Positions 8,500-17,088 are shown, counted from the first letter of the stretch. The stretch is 64,000 bases of DNA from Bacteroidota bacterium (GCA_018268085.1 JAFDXE010000006.1:1-64000), one strand, 5' to 3'. Notes: generated from the sequence alone by a model not told the origin. Translations and numbers: made by a program.

Positions 8500-9000
8500 A
8501 TGAGTTTAGACAATTTTCAACTGACTCCATTTCTGGCAGGAGAATTATACAAAGATTCACTGGTTGATTTAGATATAAACCAATCAAAACCCCAATCTGT
8601 TAAGAGCGAAAATCTTATGTATTTGGGTGATAACAACAGGCAGATACTCTTAATAGTGGATGAAGAAAACGCAGTTTTTTTAACGGATGAAGACCTGAAT
8701 TTCCTGATCGGTGTACTTAATGCCTGTTCGCTAACCGTTGGCGATATTGCCCTGGTAAACATATGGAAGAATTCCTCCATAAATTTCAACAGGTTACAGG
8801 ATAATTTTAAACCGGCATATACCATAGCTTTTGGTATTAACCTGGAAGCGTTGGGATTTCCATTAAGTTTCCCGGATTACCAGGTACAGCAGTATAACCA
8901 GCAACTTTTCCTGTCGGCTCCGGCATTATCTATTCTTGCTACCGACAAAAAAGAAAAAGTACAACTTTGGAATTGCCTGAAGAAAATGTTTTCACTTTAA
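8500..9000 (+). CDS. Conserved hypothetical, resembles DNA polymerase III psi subunit (HolD)
   Basis: A 166-residue cytosolic protein with no signal peptide. Two stretches recall the psi clamp-loader subunit of gammaproteobacteria: LLIVDEENAVFLTDEDLNFL followed by a helix and GDIALVNI, which parallels the segment of E. coli psi containing LVMVANDLPALTDPLVSDVL; and the C-terminal SAPALSILATDKKEKVQLWN, which parallels its ASPALTDLRANPTARAALWQ. The shared core is SPAL..L......K..LW. This was read by eye against remembered sequence and is an inference, not a database result. It is the first gene of a tight forward unit with rdgB (13-base gap) and a thioesterase. A structural similarity to the uracil-DNA-glycosylase fold would be expected if correct. 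Confidence 0.45.
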   Translation: MSLDNFQLTPFLAGELYKDSLVDLDINQSKPQSVKSENLMYLGDNNRQILLIVDEENAVFLTDEDLNFLIGVLNACSLTVGDIALVNIWKNSSINFNRLQDNFKPAYTIAFGINLEALGFPLSFPDYQVQQYNQQLFLSAPALSILATDKKEKVQLWNCLKKMFSL

Positions 9001-9013
9001 CTAAATAAAATTT

Positions 9014-9604
9014 ATGCCGGCACTGATATTCGCCACCAACAATAAGAATAAAGTAGACGAGATACGTTCTGTTTTAGATAACCGTTATGAGATCATTTCA
9101 TTGAAAGAAGCGGGTATTTTAATTGAAATTCCTGAACCACATCAAACACTGGAAGAAAATGCTTCAGAAAAATCAAAAACAATTTTCACATTAACAGGGA
9201 AAGATTGTTTCAGTGAAGATACAGGGCTTGAAGTTGAGGCACTAAATGGTGAACCCGGCGTAAGAAGTGCCCGTTATGCCGGAGATGAAAGCGATTTCAA
9301 AAAAAATATACAGAAGTTACTCAGCAACCTGGGAGAAAACAGCAACCGGAAAGCCTGTTTCAAGACAATAATTTCACTGATCCTTGACGGCAAGGAATAT
9401 ATGTTCGAAGGAATATGTGATGGAACAATAATTAATGAAGAAAGAGGAACAGGAGGATTTGGTTACGATCCGGTATTTATTCCTAATGGCGATACAAGAA
9501 CATTTGCCGAGATGAGCATGGATGAAAAAAATAAATTCAGTCATCGTAAAAAAGCAACAGCTAAACTTATAGAATTTTTAAACAACAGATATGGCAAGAA
9601 TTAA
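9014..9604 (+). CDS. rdgB: Non-canonical purine NTP pyrophosphatase (RdgB/HAM1)
   Basis: Hydrolyses dITP, XTP and ITP to the monophosphates, keeping deaminated purines out of DNA and RNA. It has 196 residues, normal for the family. Motifs: ATNNKNKVDEIR at the N-terminus, LEENASEKSKT, the metal-binding and catalytic FSEDTGLEVEALNGEPGVRSARYAG, GGFGYDPVF, and FAEMSMDEKNKFSHRKKA near the C-terminus. It overlaps the following thioesterase gene by 14 bases and follows the HolD-like gene closely, so the three are almost certainly one transcript. Confidence 0.96.
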   Translation: MPALIFATNNKNKVDEIRSVLDNRYEIISLKEAGILIEIPEPHQTLEENASEKSKTIFTLTGKDCFSEDTGLEVEALNGEPGVRSARYAGDESDFKKNIQKLLSNLGENSNRKACFKTIISLILDGKEYMFEGICDGTIINEERGTGGFGYDPVFIPNGDTRTFAEMSMDEKNKFSHRKKATAKLIEFLNNRYGKN

Positions 9605-10025
9605 ATTACACATTCCGGAGTTGATTTTGGATACTGTAACCATACCCGTTAGAATTACTGATATCAATTACGGCAACCACCTTGGGAATGATTCATTAGT
9701 AAGTATTGTTCATGAAGCAAGGATGAAGTGGCTCACCAATTACAATTATTCTGAAATGAATGTTGAAGGTGCCAGCCTCATCATGGGCGACCTGGCAGTA
9801 GAGTTCCTGGGAGAATCATTTTATGGCGATATCCTTTCCATAGATATTGCTGTTGGTGAAATAACAAGGGTAAGTTTTGAATTATTTTATTCCATCCAAA
9901 CGGTTCGCAATAATAAAAGCATCATCATTGCAAAAGCTAAAACAGGTATGATTTGCTATGATTATAAGAACAGAAAACTGATGGAAGTGCCCGATAAATT
10001 CAAGACTTTTTTATCAGGTTCATAA
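9591..10025 (+). CDS. Hotdog-fold acyl-CoA thioesterase (4HBT family)
   Basis: A 144-residue single hotdog domain. The active-site region TDINYGNHLGNDSLVSIVHEARMKWL carries Asp24 and the small residues typical of the 4-hydroxybenzoyl-CoA-thioesterase-like/YbgC group, followed by the long central helix. The rest forms the expected sheet (GDLAVEFLGESFYGDILSI, SFELFYSIQT, AKAKTGMICYD). The acyl substrate cannot be told. It starts inside rdgB (14-base overlap) and its 3' end overlaps the end of the convergent aroE gene by 6 bases. Confidence 0.85.
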   Translation: MARIKLHIPELILDTVTIPVRITDINYGNHLGNDSLVSIVHEARMKWLTNYNYSEMNVEGASLIMGDLAVEFLGESFYGDILSIDIAVGEITRVSFELFYSIQTVRNNKSIIIAKAKTGMICYDYKNRKLMEVPDKFKTFLSGS

Positions 10026-10760
10026 GGCATTCCAGATCTTCCAGTTTTCTTCGGCCTGTAACACCAGCATTTCAAATCCGTTTTTAACAGTAGCCCCCCT
10101 TTCCTCCCCCAGTTGAAGAAATTTTGTTTTTGAAGGAGAATAAATTAAGTCGAACAACAGATTTTTTTCCGAAAGGAATTCATACGGCAACTGCGGGTAT
10201 TCGTGAACGTTCGGGCTCATCCCAACAGGTGTGCAGTTAATGATCACCGGATATTCCTGTAGCAGTGCTTCGCTGATCTGCCTGTATTGAATATACTTGC
10301 CTGTATGCTTATCACTACTTGTTACAATCAAAAATTCAATGCCCTTCTTTGTTAATACATATTGCACGGCTTTTGAAGATCCGCCGCTACCCAATACCAG
10401 TGCTTTTGGATGACTGGCTTTTAACAAAGGAGAAAGCGATTGTTCAAAACCTGTACTATCAGTATTATACCCGTAACATTTTCCTTCAATTATTCTGATA
10501 CAGTTTACTGCACCTACTGCTTCGGCAACAGGATCTATTTTATAAAGAAAAGGTAAGACGGCTTCTTTGTAAGGTATGGTAACAGCAAGCCCTTGTAAAT
10601 TCGTTTCAGATTTAATGAGATTGCCAATACGATCGATATGACTGATGGGAAAAAGTTCGAAAGAACAATCTGTTATTTGTTCCCGTATAAATTTTTCGGT
10701 GAAATATTGTTTTGAAAATGAATGGCCAAGCGGATAACCAATTAAGCCATAAAGTTTCAT
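10020..10760 (-). CDS. aroE: Shikimate dehydrogenase
   Basis: Reduces 3-dehydroshikimate to shikimate with NADPH in chorismate synthesis. The protein has 246 residues, somewhat short of the 270 usual in E. coli but typical for Bacteroidetes. Substrate-binding Ser pair in GYPLGHSFSKQYF, catalytic Lys in VTIPYKEAV, Asn and Asp in GAVNCIRI and YNTDSTGFEQSL, and the nucleotide-binding GSGGSSKAV loop are all present. It begins 6 bases after the stop of the phosphosulfolactate synthase gene, so the two share a transcript. Confidence 0.94.
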   Translation of the reverse strand: MKLYGLIGYPLGHSFSKQYFTEKFIREQITDCSFELFPISHIDRIGNLIKSETNLQGLAVTIPYKEAVLPFLYKIDPVAEAVGAVNCIRIIEGKCYGYNTDSTGFEQSLSPLLKASHPKALVLGSGGSSKAVQYVLTKKGIEFLIVTSSDKHTGKYIQYRQISEALLQEYPVIINCTPVGMSPNVHEYPQLPYEFLSEKNLLFDLIYSPSKTKFLQLGEERGATVKNGFEMLVLQAEENWKIWNAL

Positions 10761-10766
10761 GAAAGC

Positions 10767-11528
10767 TTATTTATTGAGGTATAATGAAAATGTATCGCCT
10801 CTTAAACCAATACGCATGGCTTCGAGTGGCAACACTTCGGTTGGTGCGATATTGCCCAGGTTCACATTGCAACCTATTAATTCAAGAAAATACAATTGTT
10901 GTGCTTTCTGCGGCGCTTCCCATAATATCTTTTCCTCCGGGATCTGCGTAAGGATTTCCTGTACTAACCCCTCCCTTACTTCTCCAGATCCACGATATAT
11001 ACCTACATTACCGGCTTCCCTCGCTTCAGCTATCACGTAAGTTGAACCTGCATTCAATTCTGCCTTCATCAGTTCAATCCATTTGTATGGCGGGATAATA
11101 TGAGCGGCATCTTTACTTCCAACTTCACTTAACACAACGCCATGTTTTGTAAGCTTTTCTATATAACCGCATTTTTCCGCATGTGGAATTGTAATTGATC
11201 CATCACTCACTTCCATATAGCTAACTCCAAAATCTTTACAAACAGCTATATAATCTTCAAACTGGTTCCTGATCAAAAATGCTTCAAATAAAGTACCGCC
11301 AAAATAAACGGGAATATCAAAAGACCGGTAAACTTCAAGTTTCTCACGCAGATTTGGAGTAACATATGATGTACCGAATCCAAGTTTTACCACATCTACA
11401 TGCGGATGTGCAATACTCATAAAATTGCTGGCTTCCTGGATGCTTAAACCTTTATCCATCACCATAGTGATACCGTTAGTACGTGGCTTCGCTGTCCTGT
11501 CGGGAATTTGTGTAAGATTAAAATTCAT
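10767..11528 (-). CDS. comA: Phosphosulfolactate synthase (ComA family)
   Basis: ComA adds sulfite to phosphoenolpyruvate to give phosphosulfolactate, the first step of coenzyme M synthesis in methanogens. This 253-residue protein shows the family pattern KPRTNGITMVMDKGLS, VDVVKLGFGTSYV, VYFGGTLFEAF, MEVSDGSITIP, LSEVGSKDA, VIAEAREAGNVGIYR and LWEAPQKAQQ. No comB or comC partner lies nearby. Bacteroidetes do not make coenzyme M; a link to sulfonolipid or other C3-sulfonate metabolism is a guess. Followed at 6 bases by aroE. A -7 box TAtcTTTG (11549-11556, reverse strand) lies 20 bases before the ATG. Confidence 0.85.
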   Translation of the reverse strand: MNFNLTQIPDRTAKPRTNGITMVMDKGLSIQEASNFMSIAHPHVDVVKLGFGTSYVTPNLREKLEVYRSFDIPVYFGGTLFEAFLIRNQFEDYIAVCKDFGVSYMEVSDGSITIPHAEKCGYIEKLTKHGVVLSEVGSKDAAHIIPPYKWIELMKAELNAGSTYVIAEAREAGNVGIYRGSGEVREGLVQEILTQIPEEKILWEAPQKAQQLYFLELIGCNVNLGNIAPTEVLPLEAMRIGLRGDTFSLYLNK

Positions 11529-11548
11529 TTGCTGGTTCTTAATTGCCG

Positions 11549-11556
11549 CAAAGATA
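11549..11556 (-). promoter_or_regulatory. Putative -7 box of comA-aroE
   Basis: TAtcTTTG followed by CGGC on the reverse strand, 20 bases before the comA ATG. Perfect match to the Bacteroidetes -7 consensus; no clear TTG is found at the -33 position. Confidence 0.5.
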
Positions 11557-11606
11557 TTTAATCAGGATAAATAAATGGTTTAAAATAAATGGCTAAAATG
11601 GGATGC

Positions 11607-13028
11607 TCAACGGCTTTTTTTCTTCTTGTATTTAGCAATAAGTTCAACTACCTGCTGGTGCTGAAGTATTGACGGATTTATTTCAATGAATTGTTTTATG
11701 AGTTTTGGATTTACCGTCATTCCATTCTCCAGGCAAATCAATGCTTCTTTAGATTTCCCGGTTGCAAACAGGAACATGCTTTTAAAAAAAATAAAAAGTG
11801 GTTTGGAATCCGTTTGTTCAAAGGCAAATGCAGCGTATTCAAGCCCTTCTTCATATAACTTCCCAACGTACAGGCATTTCAATAACTCTGACCAACCGGT
11901 GATATTTTTGGGTCTAACTCTTACAACATTTCCAAAATAAGTAATGGCTTCATCAATATTTCCCAACTGCATATAACATCTGCCTAAAGCCAGGTTGTAT
12001 TCGGGTTGCATTACATGCATTTTAGCAGCAGTTTCCAGCGATTTAATTGCATTGTGCCACACCCCTTCATTCATATAAGTGCAAGCAATTTTATAGTGCA
12101 TCTGACTGTCTTCAGGACTTAAATGTGAGGCTTTTTTGTAGTTAAACCTTGCCTGTGCGAAGTTTCCGGTTTTATCATAACAATGCCCGATCGCCTCGTA
12201 TATTACCGCTTCTGGCCTGGTAAGTTCCAGTACTTTTTCCAATACTTCCATTGCATCCTTATACTTTCTGAGTTTAATGAAAGCATCGCCCATATTGCGG
12301 TAGGCATAATCAAATTTTTCGTCGATAGCTACAGCATACTGATATGCATCTATAGCTTTTTCATAAAGCTTCAAACCCTGGTAAGCTGCGCCCAGGTTAA
12401 ACCAGGCCAGCTCATTGAATGGGAATTCTTCAATTATTTCCTGATGTAGTTTTATTCCTTCCTCATTTCTACCTGTGAAATCTGTCCAGAAACATATTTT
12501 ATACAGTGCCTCTTCATTCGAAGGATCCTGTTCCAGAATTATTTTAAGGCAATCAAATACCTTTTCAAAATTTTCGTAATCGTCGTACACATCTGCCAAC
12601 TCGAATAACAGGTCAATTTTTTCTTCTCCTTCAAAAGTTTCGATAGCAGCTTCAAGCAGGACAGCAGCTTTTTCCTGCATATCCAGCGCCAGGTAAGCGT
12701 CTGTTTTGAGTATGTAAAGAGATGAATCTGTGCTGTCCAGTAATTCAGCCTGCTCAAGTGTATATAACGATTCTCTATACCGACGAAGCGAAATCAGAAG
12801 ATCTGCTTTCTTTATTAGCAGGGAGGCAGAATAAGGGTACTGTTGTATAGCTGTTTCAGCAGCTTCCAAGGCATGGGTATATTGCTCTTTTTCATCAAAA
12901 TAGTCTATGATTCTTTCGAATCCGTCTTCCTCGATGAAACTATAACTTTTTCCAGCCTTCAAATTGGCATATTGCTGTAATAGCTCTTTAAGTTCTTCGC
13001 GGTCTTGTCTGTAAGGGTTTTTACTCAT
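11607..13028 (-). CDS. TPR repeat protein
   Basis: About 473 residues built of tetratricopeptide repeats across nearly the whole length, for example LLIKKADLLISLRRYRESLY, LAWFNLGAAYQGLKLYEKAI, YAYRNMGDAFIKLRKYKDAM and YNLALGRCYMQLGNIDEAIT. I chose the ATG at 13028 (MSKNPYRQD); the open frame extends to 13130 but that part reads like intergenic sequence. No signal peptide, so a cytosolic scaffold is likely. The C-terminus ends in a basic KYKKKKSR. It lies 78 bases upstream of comA on the same strand, with a separate box before comA, so it may be transcribed separately. Partner unknown. Confidence 0.85.
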   Translation of the reverse strand: MSKNPYRQDREELKELLQQYANLKAGKSYSFIEEDGFERIIDYFDEKEQYTHALEAAETAIQQYPYSASLLIKKADLLISLRRYRESLYTLEQAELLDSTDSSLYILKTDAYLALDMQEKAAVLLEAAIETFEGEEKIDLLFELADVYDDYENFEKVFDCLKIILEQDPSNEEALYKICFWTDFTGRNEEGIKLHQEIIEEFPFNELAWFNLGAAYQGLKLYEKAIDAYQYAVAIDEKFDYAYRNMGDAFIKLRKYKDAMEVLEKVLELTRPEAVIYEAIGHCYDKTGNFAQARFNYKKASHLSPEDSQMHYKIACTYMNEGVWHNAIKSLETAAKMHVMQPEYNLALGRCYMQLGNIDEAITYFGNVVRVRPKNITGWSELLKCLYVGKLYEEGLEYAAFAFEQTDSKPLFIFFKSMFLFATGKSKEALICLENGMTVNPKLIKQFIEINPSILQHQQVVELIAKYKKKKSR

Positions 13029-13150
13029 GTTCAATAGGTTATTGTAATTTAACGCAATCAGGAATAAAGAGCAAGTTTCTGATAGAATTTTTGCAGAATA
13101 AGTTATTAAGATTGTTAATAAATATTTCACAAATTCTTTGATGAACGGTA

Positions 13151-13181
13151 TTGAAAAAAACGGGAAATATTAATATATTTG
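13151..13181 (+). promoter_or_regulatory. Bacteroidetes-type promoter
   Basis: TTG at 13151-13153, a 20-base spacer, and TAtaTTTG at 13174-13181. This fits the -33 TTG and -7 TAnnTTTG consensus. It is 22 bases before the ATG of the small secreted protein at 13204. Confidence 0.7.
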
Positions 13182-13203
13182 TAACAGTTAATCTTAAATA
13201 ATC

Positions 13204-13548
13204 ATGGGTCAATTAACCAAATCAATACTACTTATAGGTATTCTTGCTGGGAATATGCTCATGTCTTTTGCCGATAGGGGTGTAGGAAAGAAATCAAAAA
13301 ATAAAATCAACCTTAATATACCGGCTAATACTAATTTAAGAAATTCACTTTCTTATAATTTAAATAATGGTTTAAAGTATAAAGGAAGTTTGATAACCGG
13401 CGTGCAAAAAGGAAGTGGGTTAATTACTTCGAATAACATAGTTACTTACCAAAAGGGAAGTAATATTTACATCATCCCCTACAAACAAAAAGTGATTGTT
13501 CCTGAAATTAAACAAGGTTATACAGGAATGAAACTTATCATAAAATAA
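13204..13548 (+). CDS. Small secreted hypothetical protein
   Basis: A 114-residue protein with a signal peptide (residues 1-23, ending MSFA) and a basic, Asn- and Gly-rich mature part (GKKSKNKINLNIP, NLRNSLSYNLNNGLKYKG, GSNIYIIPYKQK). No family recognised. It has its own well-formed promoter and a strong terminator, so it is a single-gene transcript and looks real despite its small size. Confidence 0.6.
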   Translation: MGQLTKSILLIGILAGNMLMSFADRGVGKKSKNKINLNIPANTNLRNSLSYNLNNGLKYKGSLITGVQKGSGLITSNNIVTYQKGSNIYIIPYKQKVIVPEIKQGYTGMKLIIK

Positions 13549-13574
13549 AAAATCCGGTTTTTAAACCGGATTTT
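13549..13574. terminator. Bidirectional terminator
   Basis: AAAATCCGGTTT at 13549-13560 and AAACCGGATTTT at 13563-13574 form a perfect 12-bp stem, directly after the stop codon of the small secreted gene and just before that of the convergent gene, with T runs on both strands. Confidence 0.85.
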
Positions 13575-13582
13575 TTATTTCG

Positions 13583-14257
13583 CTATTTGTCAGACTTTTT
13601 TAACTGTTGCGTTTCTTCATAAGACATTATTCTATACCCTGTTTTCGGAATTTCAAACTTCGATGAAGGTACAGGATCATAACTTATATTACTTAATGTG
13701 TATTTAAATTTTAATGCTCCTGATTGTAACTCATATTGAACAGGAATACCAGCCAATTGAGGAAATGCATTATCATATTGCTTGTTTAACAATACAACAT
13801 TAGGATAGTAATAAACAATTATTTCCGTTCCATCGGCAGATCTCGCAGTTGCTTTTTTACAGGTGTATCCCGCAATCGAAAGCTCATTATTGTCAATGCT
13901 AAATTTCAAGTTCTGAAAGTTTTTATTTTTCTGCGCCCAGTTATTACTATTCAGCGTAATCATTAATTTTTGACCGCTGTACTGCTTTAATATTGTTCCG
14001 GAGCCGGATTTAGAATCATAAAAATTAGATTCAGTTCCAAGAGTGCTCGTCATATCTGTTCGACTTTGTGTTCCTTTAATATAAACGGTTAGCGTAGCAC
14101 CTTCCAATGCTTTTGCCATTGCAGCTTTATCGTTAGTTGATTCTGTAGAAATCGTATAGTTGAGCACAGCTTCGTTAACTGACTTCTGAGCATGTACGTT
14201 TTTTGCTGTAACTGAAAAGACAATAAGAGCCAACAATAGTAGTTTATAATTTTTCAT
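13583..14257 (-). CDS. Exported protein, DUF4412-like
   Basis: A 224-residue exported protein from the ATG at 14257 (a second ATG three codons upstream at 14266 is also possible). Signal peptide ends near VHAQ. The body forms long beta strands (LNYTISTEST, GATLTVYIKGTQSRTDM, GYTCKKATARSADGTEIIVYY, GIPVQYELQSGALKFKYTLSNI, PVPSSKFEIPKTGYRIM), a pattern I associate with DUF4412 and related LolA-like or GLPGLI beta sheets of Bacteroidetes. No membrane anchor or type IX C-terminus. Likely periplasmic; function unknown. Confidence 0.6.
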   Translation of the reverse strand: MKNYKLLLLALIVFSVTAKNVHAQKSVNEAVLNYTISTESTNDKAAMAKALEGATLTVYIKGTQSRTDMTSTLGTESNFYDSKSGSGTILKQYSGQKLMITLNSNNWAQKNKNFQNLKFSIDNNELSIAGYTCKKATARSADGTEIIVYYYPNVVLLNKQYDNAFPQLAGIPVQYELQSGALKFKYTLSNISYDPVPSSKFEIPKTGYRIMSYEETQQLKKSDK

Positions 14258-14322
14258 TGTAACCATTTGATGTATAAAGGTAATATAAACCTATGCCAAA
14301 CTGAAGTTATATGTAAAAAAGC

Positions 14323-14351
14323 AAAGCCCGCATCGGTTAAATGCGGGCTTT
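14323..14351 (-). terminator. Terminator of yidC
   Basis: AAAGCCCGCAT at 14323-14333 pairs with ATGCGGGCTTT at 14341-14351 (11 bp, 7-base loop), just past the yidC stop; the reverse transcript ends in a U-rich run from the preceding A tract. Confidence 0.8.
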
Positions 14352-14369
14352 ATGATCATCATTAACAAT

Positions 14370-16205
14370 CTATTTACCTTTTGATTTATTTTTTAATTCC
14401 TGCAATTTCTTCTGGCTTTCCTGCATGGCTTCTATTCTTTCTGCCATTTTTGATTTTTTTACCGGCTTCTTTCTGTTTTCACTGATCTCAGCCAGGATTT
14501 TATCATGATTGATGATATATTTCTGAATGATGATCTGAAGTAACAAGGTAATTGTATTAGATACTGTATAATACCATGTTAACGCAGCGGGTAGTCTATT
14601 AAAAATAAACAAAAGGAATACAGGGAAAATATACGGCATGTATTTCATAACAGGGTTGCTGTTATCCTGTACATTACTCATACTGTAAATGGATATCAAA
14701 AGGCTTGTAGCCACTGCCGTTAGTGTAAATAAACTAACATGATCTCCGTAAAACGGAACATTAAAAGGGAGATGCGCTATGGTGTCGTACGAAGCCAAAT
14801 CGTTAGCCCATAGAAAACTTTTACCACGTAAATCAATATTGGATTGAAAAAAGTAATATAACGACATAAAAATTGGAATCTGGAGCAGGGCAGGTAAACA
14901 ACCGCCTAATGGATTTACACCCGCTGAACGCCATAATTTCATCTGCTCCATACCAAAAGCCTGTTGATCATCTTTATACTTTGCTCTCAATGCATCTACT
15001 TCCGGCTTTAATACTTTCATTTTCGCTCCGCTCAGATAACTTTTGTATAAGATCGGAGAAGTAATTACCCTGATGATTAATGTAAGCAATAGAATAACAA
15101 TTCCCATGCTGGCAATGTTCTTCCTGAAAAAATCAAATACGGGTAAAAGGAAATGACGGTTGATATATTTTACAAATGCAAAAACTCCGGTTCCGTAAGG
15201 AACAATGTTCTCCATCTTGTTGTCATATTTTTTGAGGATATTATAATCACTTGGACCATAATAAAACTGCAATGGAACAACAACATCGTTTCCGGTTACC
15301 ATGTATTTAGCAGTGGTGGTTGCCTGGGTTAGAAAACTTCGTACTGAATCTGCCGGAACTACCCAGTTCACATTGGCAGATGCAAATTTATTTTTAGCGA
15401 TCAGTGCCGTTGCAAAAAATTGTTGCTTCATGGCTATCCAGTCTACCTGCTTCGAAAACTCCTTACTACCTCCGGTTCCGAGGTATTCGAAATCAAAATC
15501 ATTGTCCTTTACATAGCATAAATGCGTTTGTGTTTGCTCATACTTATGATCAGATTCTATCTGCTCAGCTTCTGTTTGCCATAGGAAATTGATAGCATGC
15601 TGGTAGAATAATTCGTCGGCTCCTTTAATATTAATGTTCAGATCCACCATGTAATCATCCGGTCTTATGGTGTACTGATGTGTTATTTTTCTTCCCAATG
15701 AATCACCGGCAACAAAACTGATAGACTGGCTTTTATCGCTGTTAATTGTAACGGGCAATGTTGTAAAAATAAGATTCTCGGTTTCAGCAGTACGTTCTCC
15801 GTTTTTGAAACTGTATGTGAGTTTATTGAAGTTACCCTCCTGAACAATTACCGGGCTTCCATCCTGCTTTTTATATTTCTTTAGTTCTATTTTACGCGGC
15901 TGAGCACCTTTATTGCTGAATGAAATCTTCATTACTTCATTTTCAACAACAACTAATTTTTCACCTGTGCTGTCGCCAACAAAAGCACCTTGCATTTTTG
16001 TTGTTTGTTGAACTGCTGAATTAAGCGAATCAATTCTCCGTGAAGCGGTATCAGCCTGTATCTTTTTCTGTTGAACAGCCGCTGCTGAATCAGCTTTTCT
16101 TTTTTCTTCTCCTTCGTAAGCGAGCCTGTTTCTGCTGTTAATGATAAACATGGTGATCAGTAATGCACCAATGAGTATAAAACCGATTACCGTATTTCTA
16201 TCCAT
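14370..16205 (-). CDS. yidC: Membrane protein insertase YidC
   Basis: Inserts and folds inner-membrane proteins, alone or with SecYEG. About 611 residues from MDRNTVIG at 16205 (an ATG two codons earlier, at 16211, is an alternative). Layout: N-terminal membrane anchor (GFILIGALLITMFII), a linker, a large periplasmic P1 domain (about 60-345), then the five-helix insertase core with the conserved groove Arg in LIIRVITSPILYKSYL, SGAKMKVLKPEV, PLGGCLPALLQIPIFMSLYYF and the final membrane helices. The tail is very basic (RKKPVKKSKM, ELKNKSKGK), suited to ribosome contact. It is not next to rnpA or rpmH here. Confidence 0.96.
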   Translation of the reverse strand: MDRNTVIGFILIGALLITMFIINSRNRLAYEGEEKRKADSAAAVQQKKIQADTASRRIDSLNSAVQQTTKMQGAFVGDSTGEKLVVVENEVMKISFSNKGAQPRKIELKKYKKQDGSPVIVQEGNFNKLTYSFKNGERTAETENLIFTTLPVTINSDKSQSISFVAGDSLGRKITHQYTIRPDDYMVDLNINIKGADELFYQHAINFLWQTEAEQIESDHKYEQTQTHLCYVKDNDFDFEYLGTGGSKEFSKQVDWIAMKQQFFATALIAKNKFASANVNWVVPADSVRSFLTQATTTAKYMVTGNDVVVPLQFYYGPSDYNILKKYDNKMENIVPYGTGVFAFVKYINRHFLLPVFDFFRKNIASMGIVILLLTLIIRVITSPILYKSYLSGAKMKVLKPEVDALRAKYKDDQQAFGMEQMKLWRSAGVNPLGGCLPALLQIPIFMSLYYFFQSNIDLRGKSFLWANDLASYDTIAHLPFNVPFYGDHVSLFTLTAVATSLLISIYSMSNVQDNSNPVMKYMPYIFPVFLLFIFNRLPAALTWYYTVSNTITLLLQIIIQKYIINHDKILAEISENRKKPVKKSKMAERIEAMQESQKKLQELKNKSKGK

Positions 16206-16231
16206 TCCCATTAATTACAATTTTAGGTGTG

Positions 16232-16239
16232 CGAAGTTA
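16232..16239 (-). promoter_or_regulatory. Putative -7 box of yidC
   Basis: TAacTTCG followed by C on the reverse strand, 26 bases before the chosen yidC ATG. It has the same T-to-C variant seen before rpsL, prs and ruvA. Confidence 0.35.
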
Positions 16240-16275
16240 ATCAAGTTTAACCGTTGGAATTCTATAAATAATAAA

Positions 16276-16300
16276 AAAGCCCTTATTACTAAAGGGCTTT
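16276..16300 (-). terminator. Terminator of rplY
   Basis: AAAGCCCTT at 16276-16284 pairs with AAGGGCTTT at 16292-16300; an A run at 16273-16278 gives the U tract of the reverse transcript. It follows the rplY stop by 23 bases. Confidence 0.75.
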
Positions 16301-16323
16301 CTATTATTTTATACGTTAACAAC

Positions 16324-16959
16324 TTATTTTTTTGCAGCAGGTGCAGCAGCTTTTGCAGGTGCAGCGGCTGGTGTTGCAGCTTTAGCAGGAGTAGCAGCAG
16401 CTTCTTCCTGTTTCAACTGGCGGGTCATTGTTACTGAAGCAATCGGAATTCTTGGTGAATTCAATACTTCCATATTATCAGCAATAATATTTTCAACCCT
16501 TAAGTTTTCATTGAGTTGCAGATTGCTAAGATCTACCTCAATTGATTCTTTCAGATATTTTGGCAGTGTTTTTACTTTAATAGCTTTCATCTTAGTTACC
16601 AGCTTTCCTCCTGCTTTTACCCCGGCTGGTGTGCCAGTATATTTCAAAGGAAGCGTAGCAATAACTTTTTTGTCTTCAACCAGTTCCAGAAAATCTACGT
16701 GAGTTAACTGATCTGTTACTTTATCAAACTGCAGATCTTTAAGAATGCAACGATAATTAGTACCGTTTACGTTAATTTCTGCCAGCATAAAATCCGGTGT
16801 GTACACGATGCTTTTTAAAGCAGGAGCCGGGGCAGAAAAATTGATTTCTGTTTTGCCGCCATAAATTACACCTGGCACCAGATCCTGAGAGCGAAGTTGG
16901 CGGGTGGCTTTTTTTCCGCTTTCGGTCCTCAGTTGTCCTTCGATTGTAATTGATTTCAT
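16324..16959 (-). CDS. rplY: 50S ribosomal protein L25 (general stress protein Ctc type)
   Basis: Binds 5S rRNA. The 211-residue protein is the long (TL5/Ctc) form: an N-terminal 5S-binding domain (IEGQLRTESGKKATRQLR, VPGVIYGG, LKDLQFDKVTDQLTHVDFLEL) and a C-terminal beta domain (PLKYTGTPAGVKAGGKLV, LPKYLKESIEVDLSNLQLNENLRVENI). The last 30 residues are a low-complexity Ala/Pro/Lys tail with repeated PAKAA units, a common lineage-specific extension. It lies downstream of prs on the same strand, a pairing widespread in bacteria, with its own probable promoter between them. Confidence 0.95.
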   Translation of the reverse strand: MKSITIEGQLRTESGKKATRQLRSQDLVPGVIYGGKTEINFSAPAPALKSIVYTPDFMLAEINVNGTNYRCILKDLQFDKVTDQLTHVDFLELVEDKKVIATLPLKYTGTPAGVKAGGKLVTKMKAIKVKTLPKYLKESIEVDLSNLQLNENLRVENIIADNMEVLNSPRIPIASVTMTRQLKQEEAAATPAKAATPAAAPAKAAAPAAKK

Positions 16960-16984
16960 TTTAATAATTTTTTTTAATGAGGCG

Positions 16985-17018
16985 CAAAGCTAAGAAAAAC
17001 TATTGTAAAAAGATCAAA
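16985..17018 (-). promoter_or_regulatory. Putative promoter of rplY
   Basis: On the reverse strand, TTTG at 17018-17015 and TAgcTTTG at 16992-16985, followed by CGCC. The spacer is 22 bases, slightly longer than the usual 19-20. The box ends 25 bases before the rplY ATG. Confidence 0.5.
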
Positions 17019-17088
17019 TAAACAGAACAATATCCTTCCGGTTTGTGAAGAAACTTTTTACGCTTAATTACACTTCTATTGCTCTATT

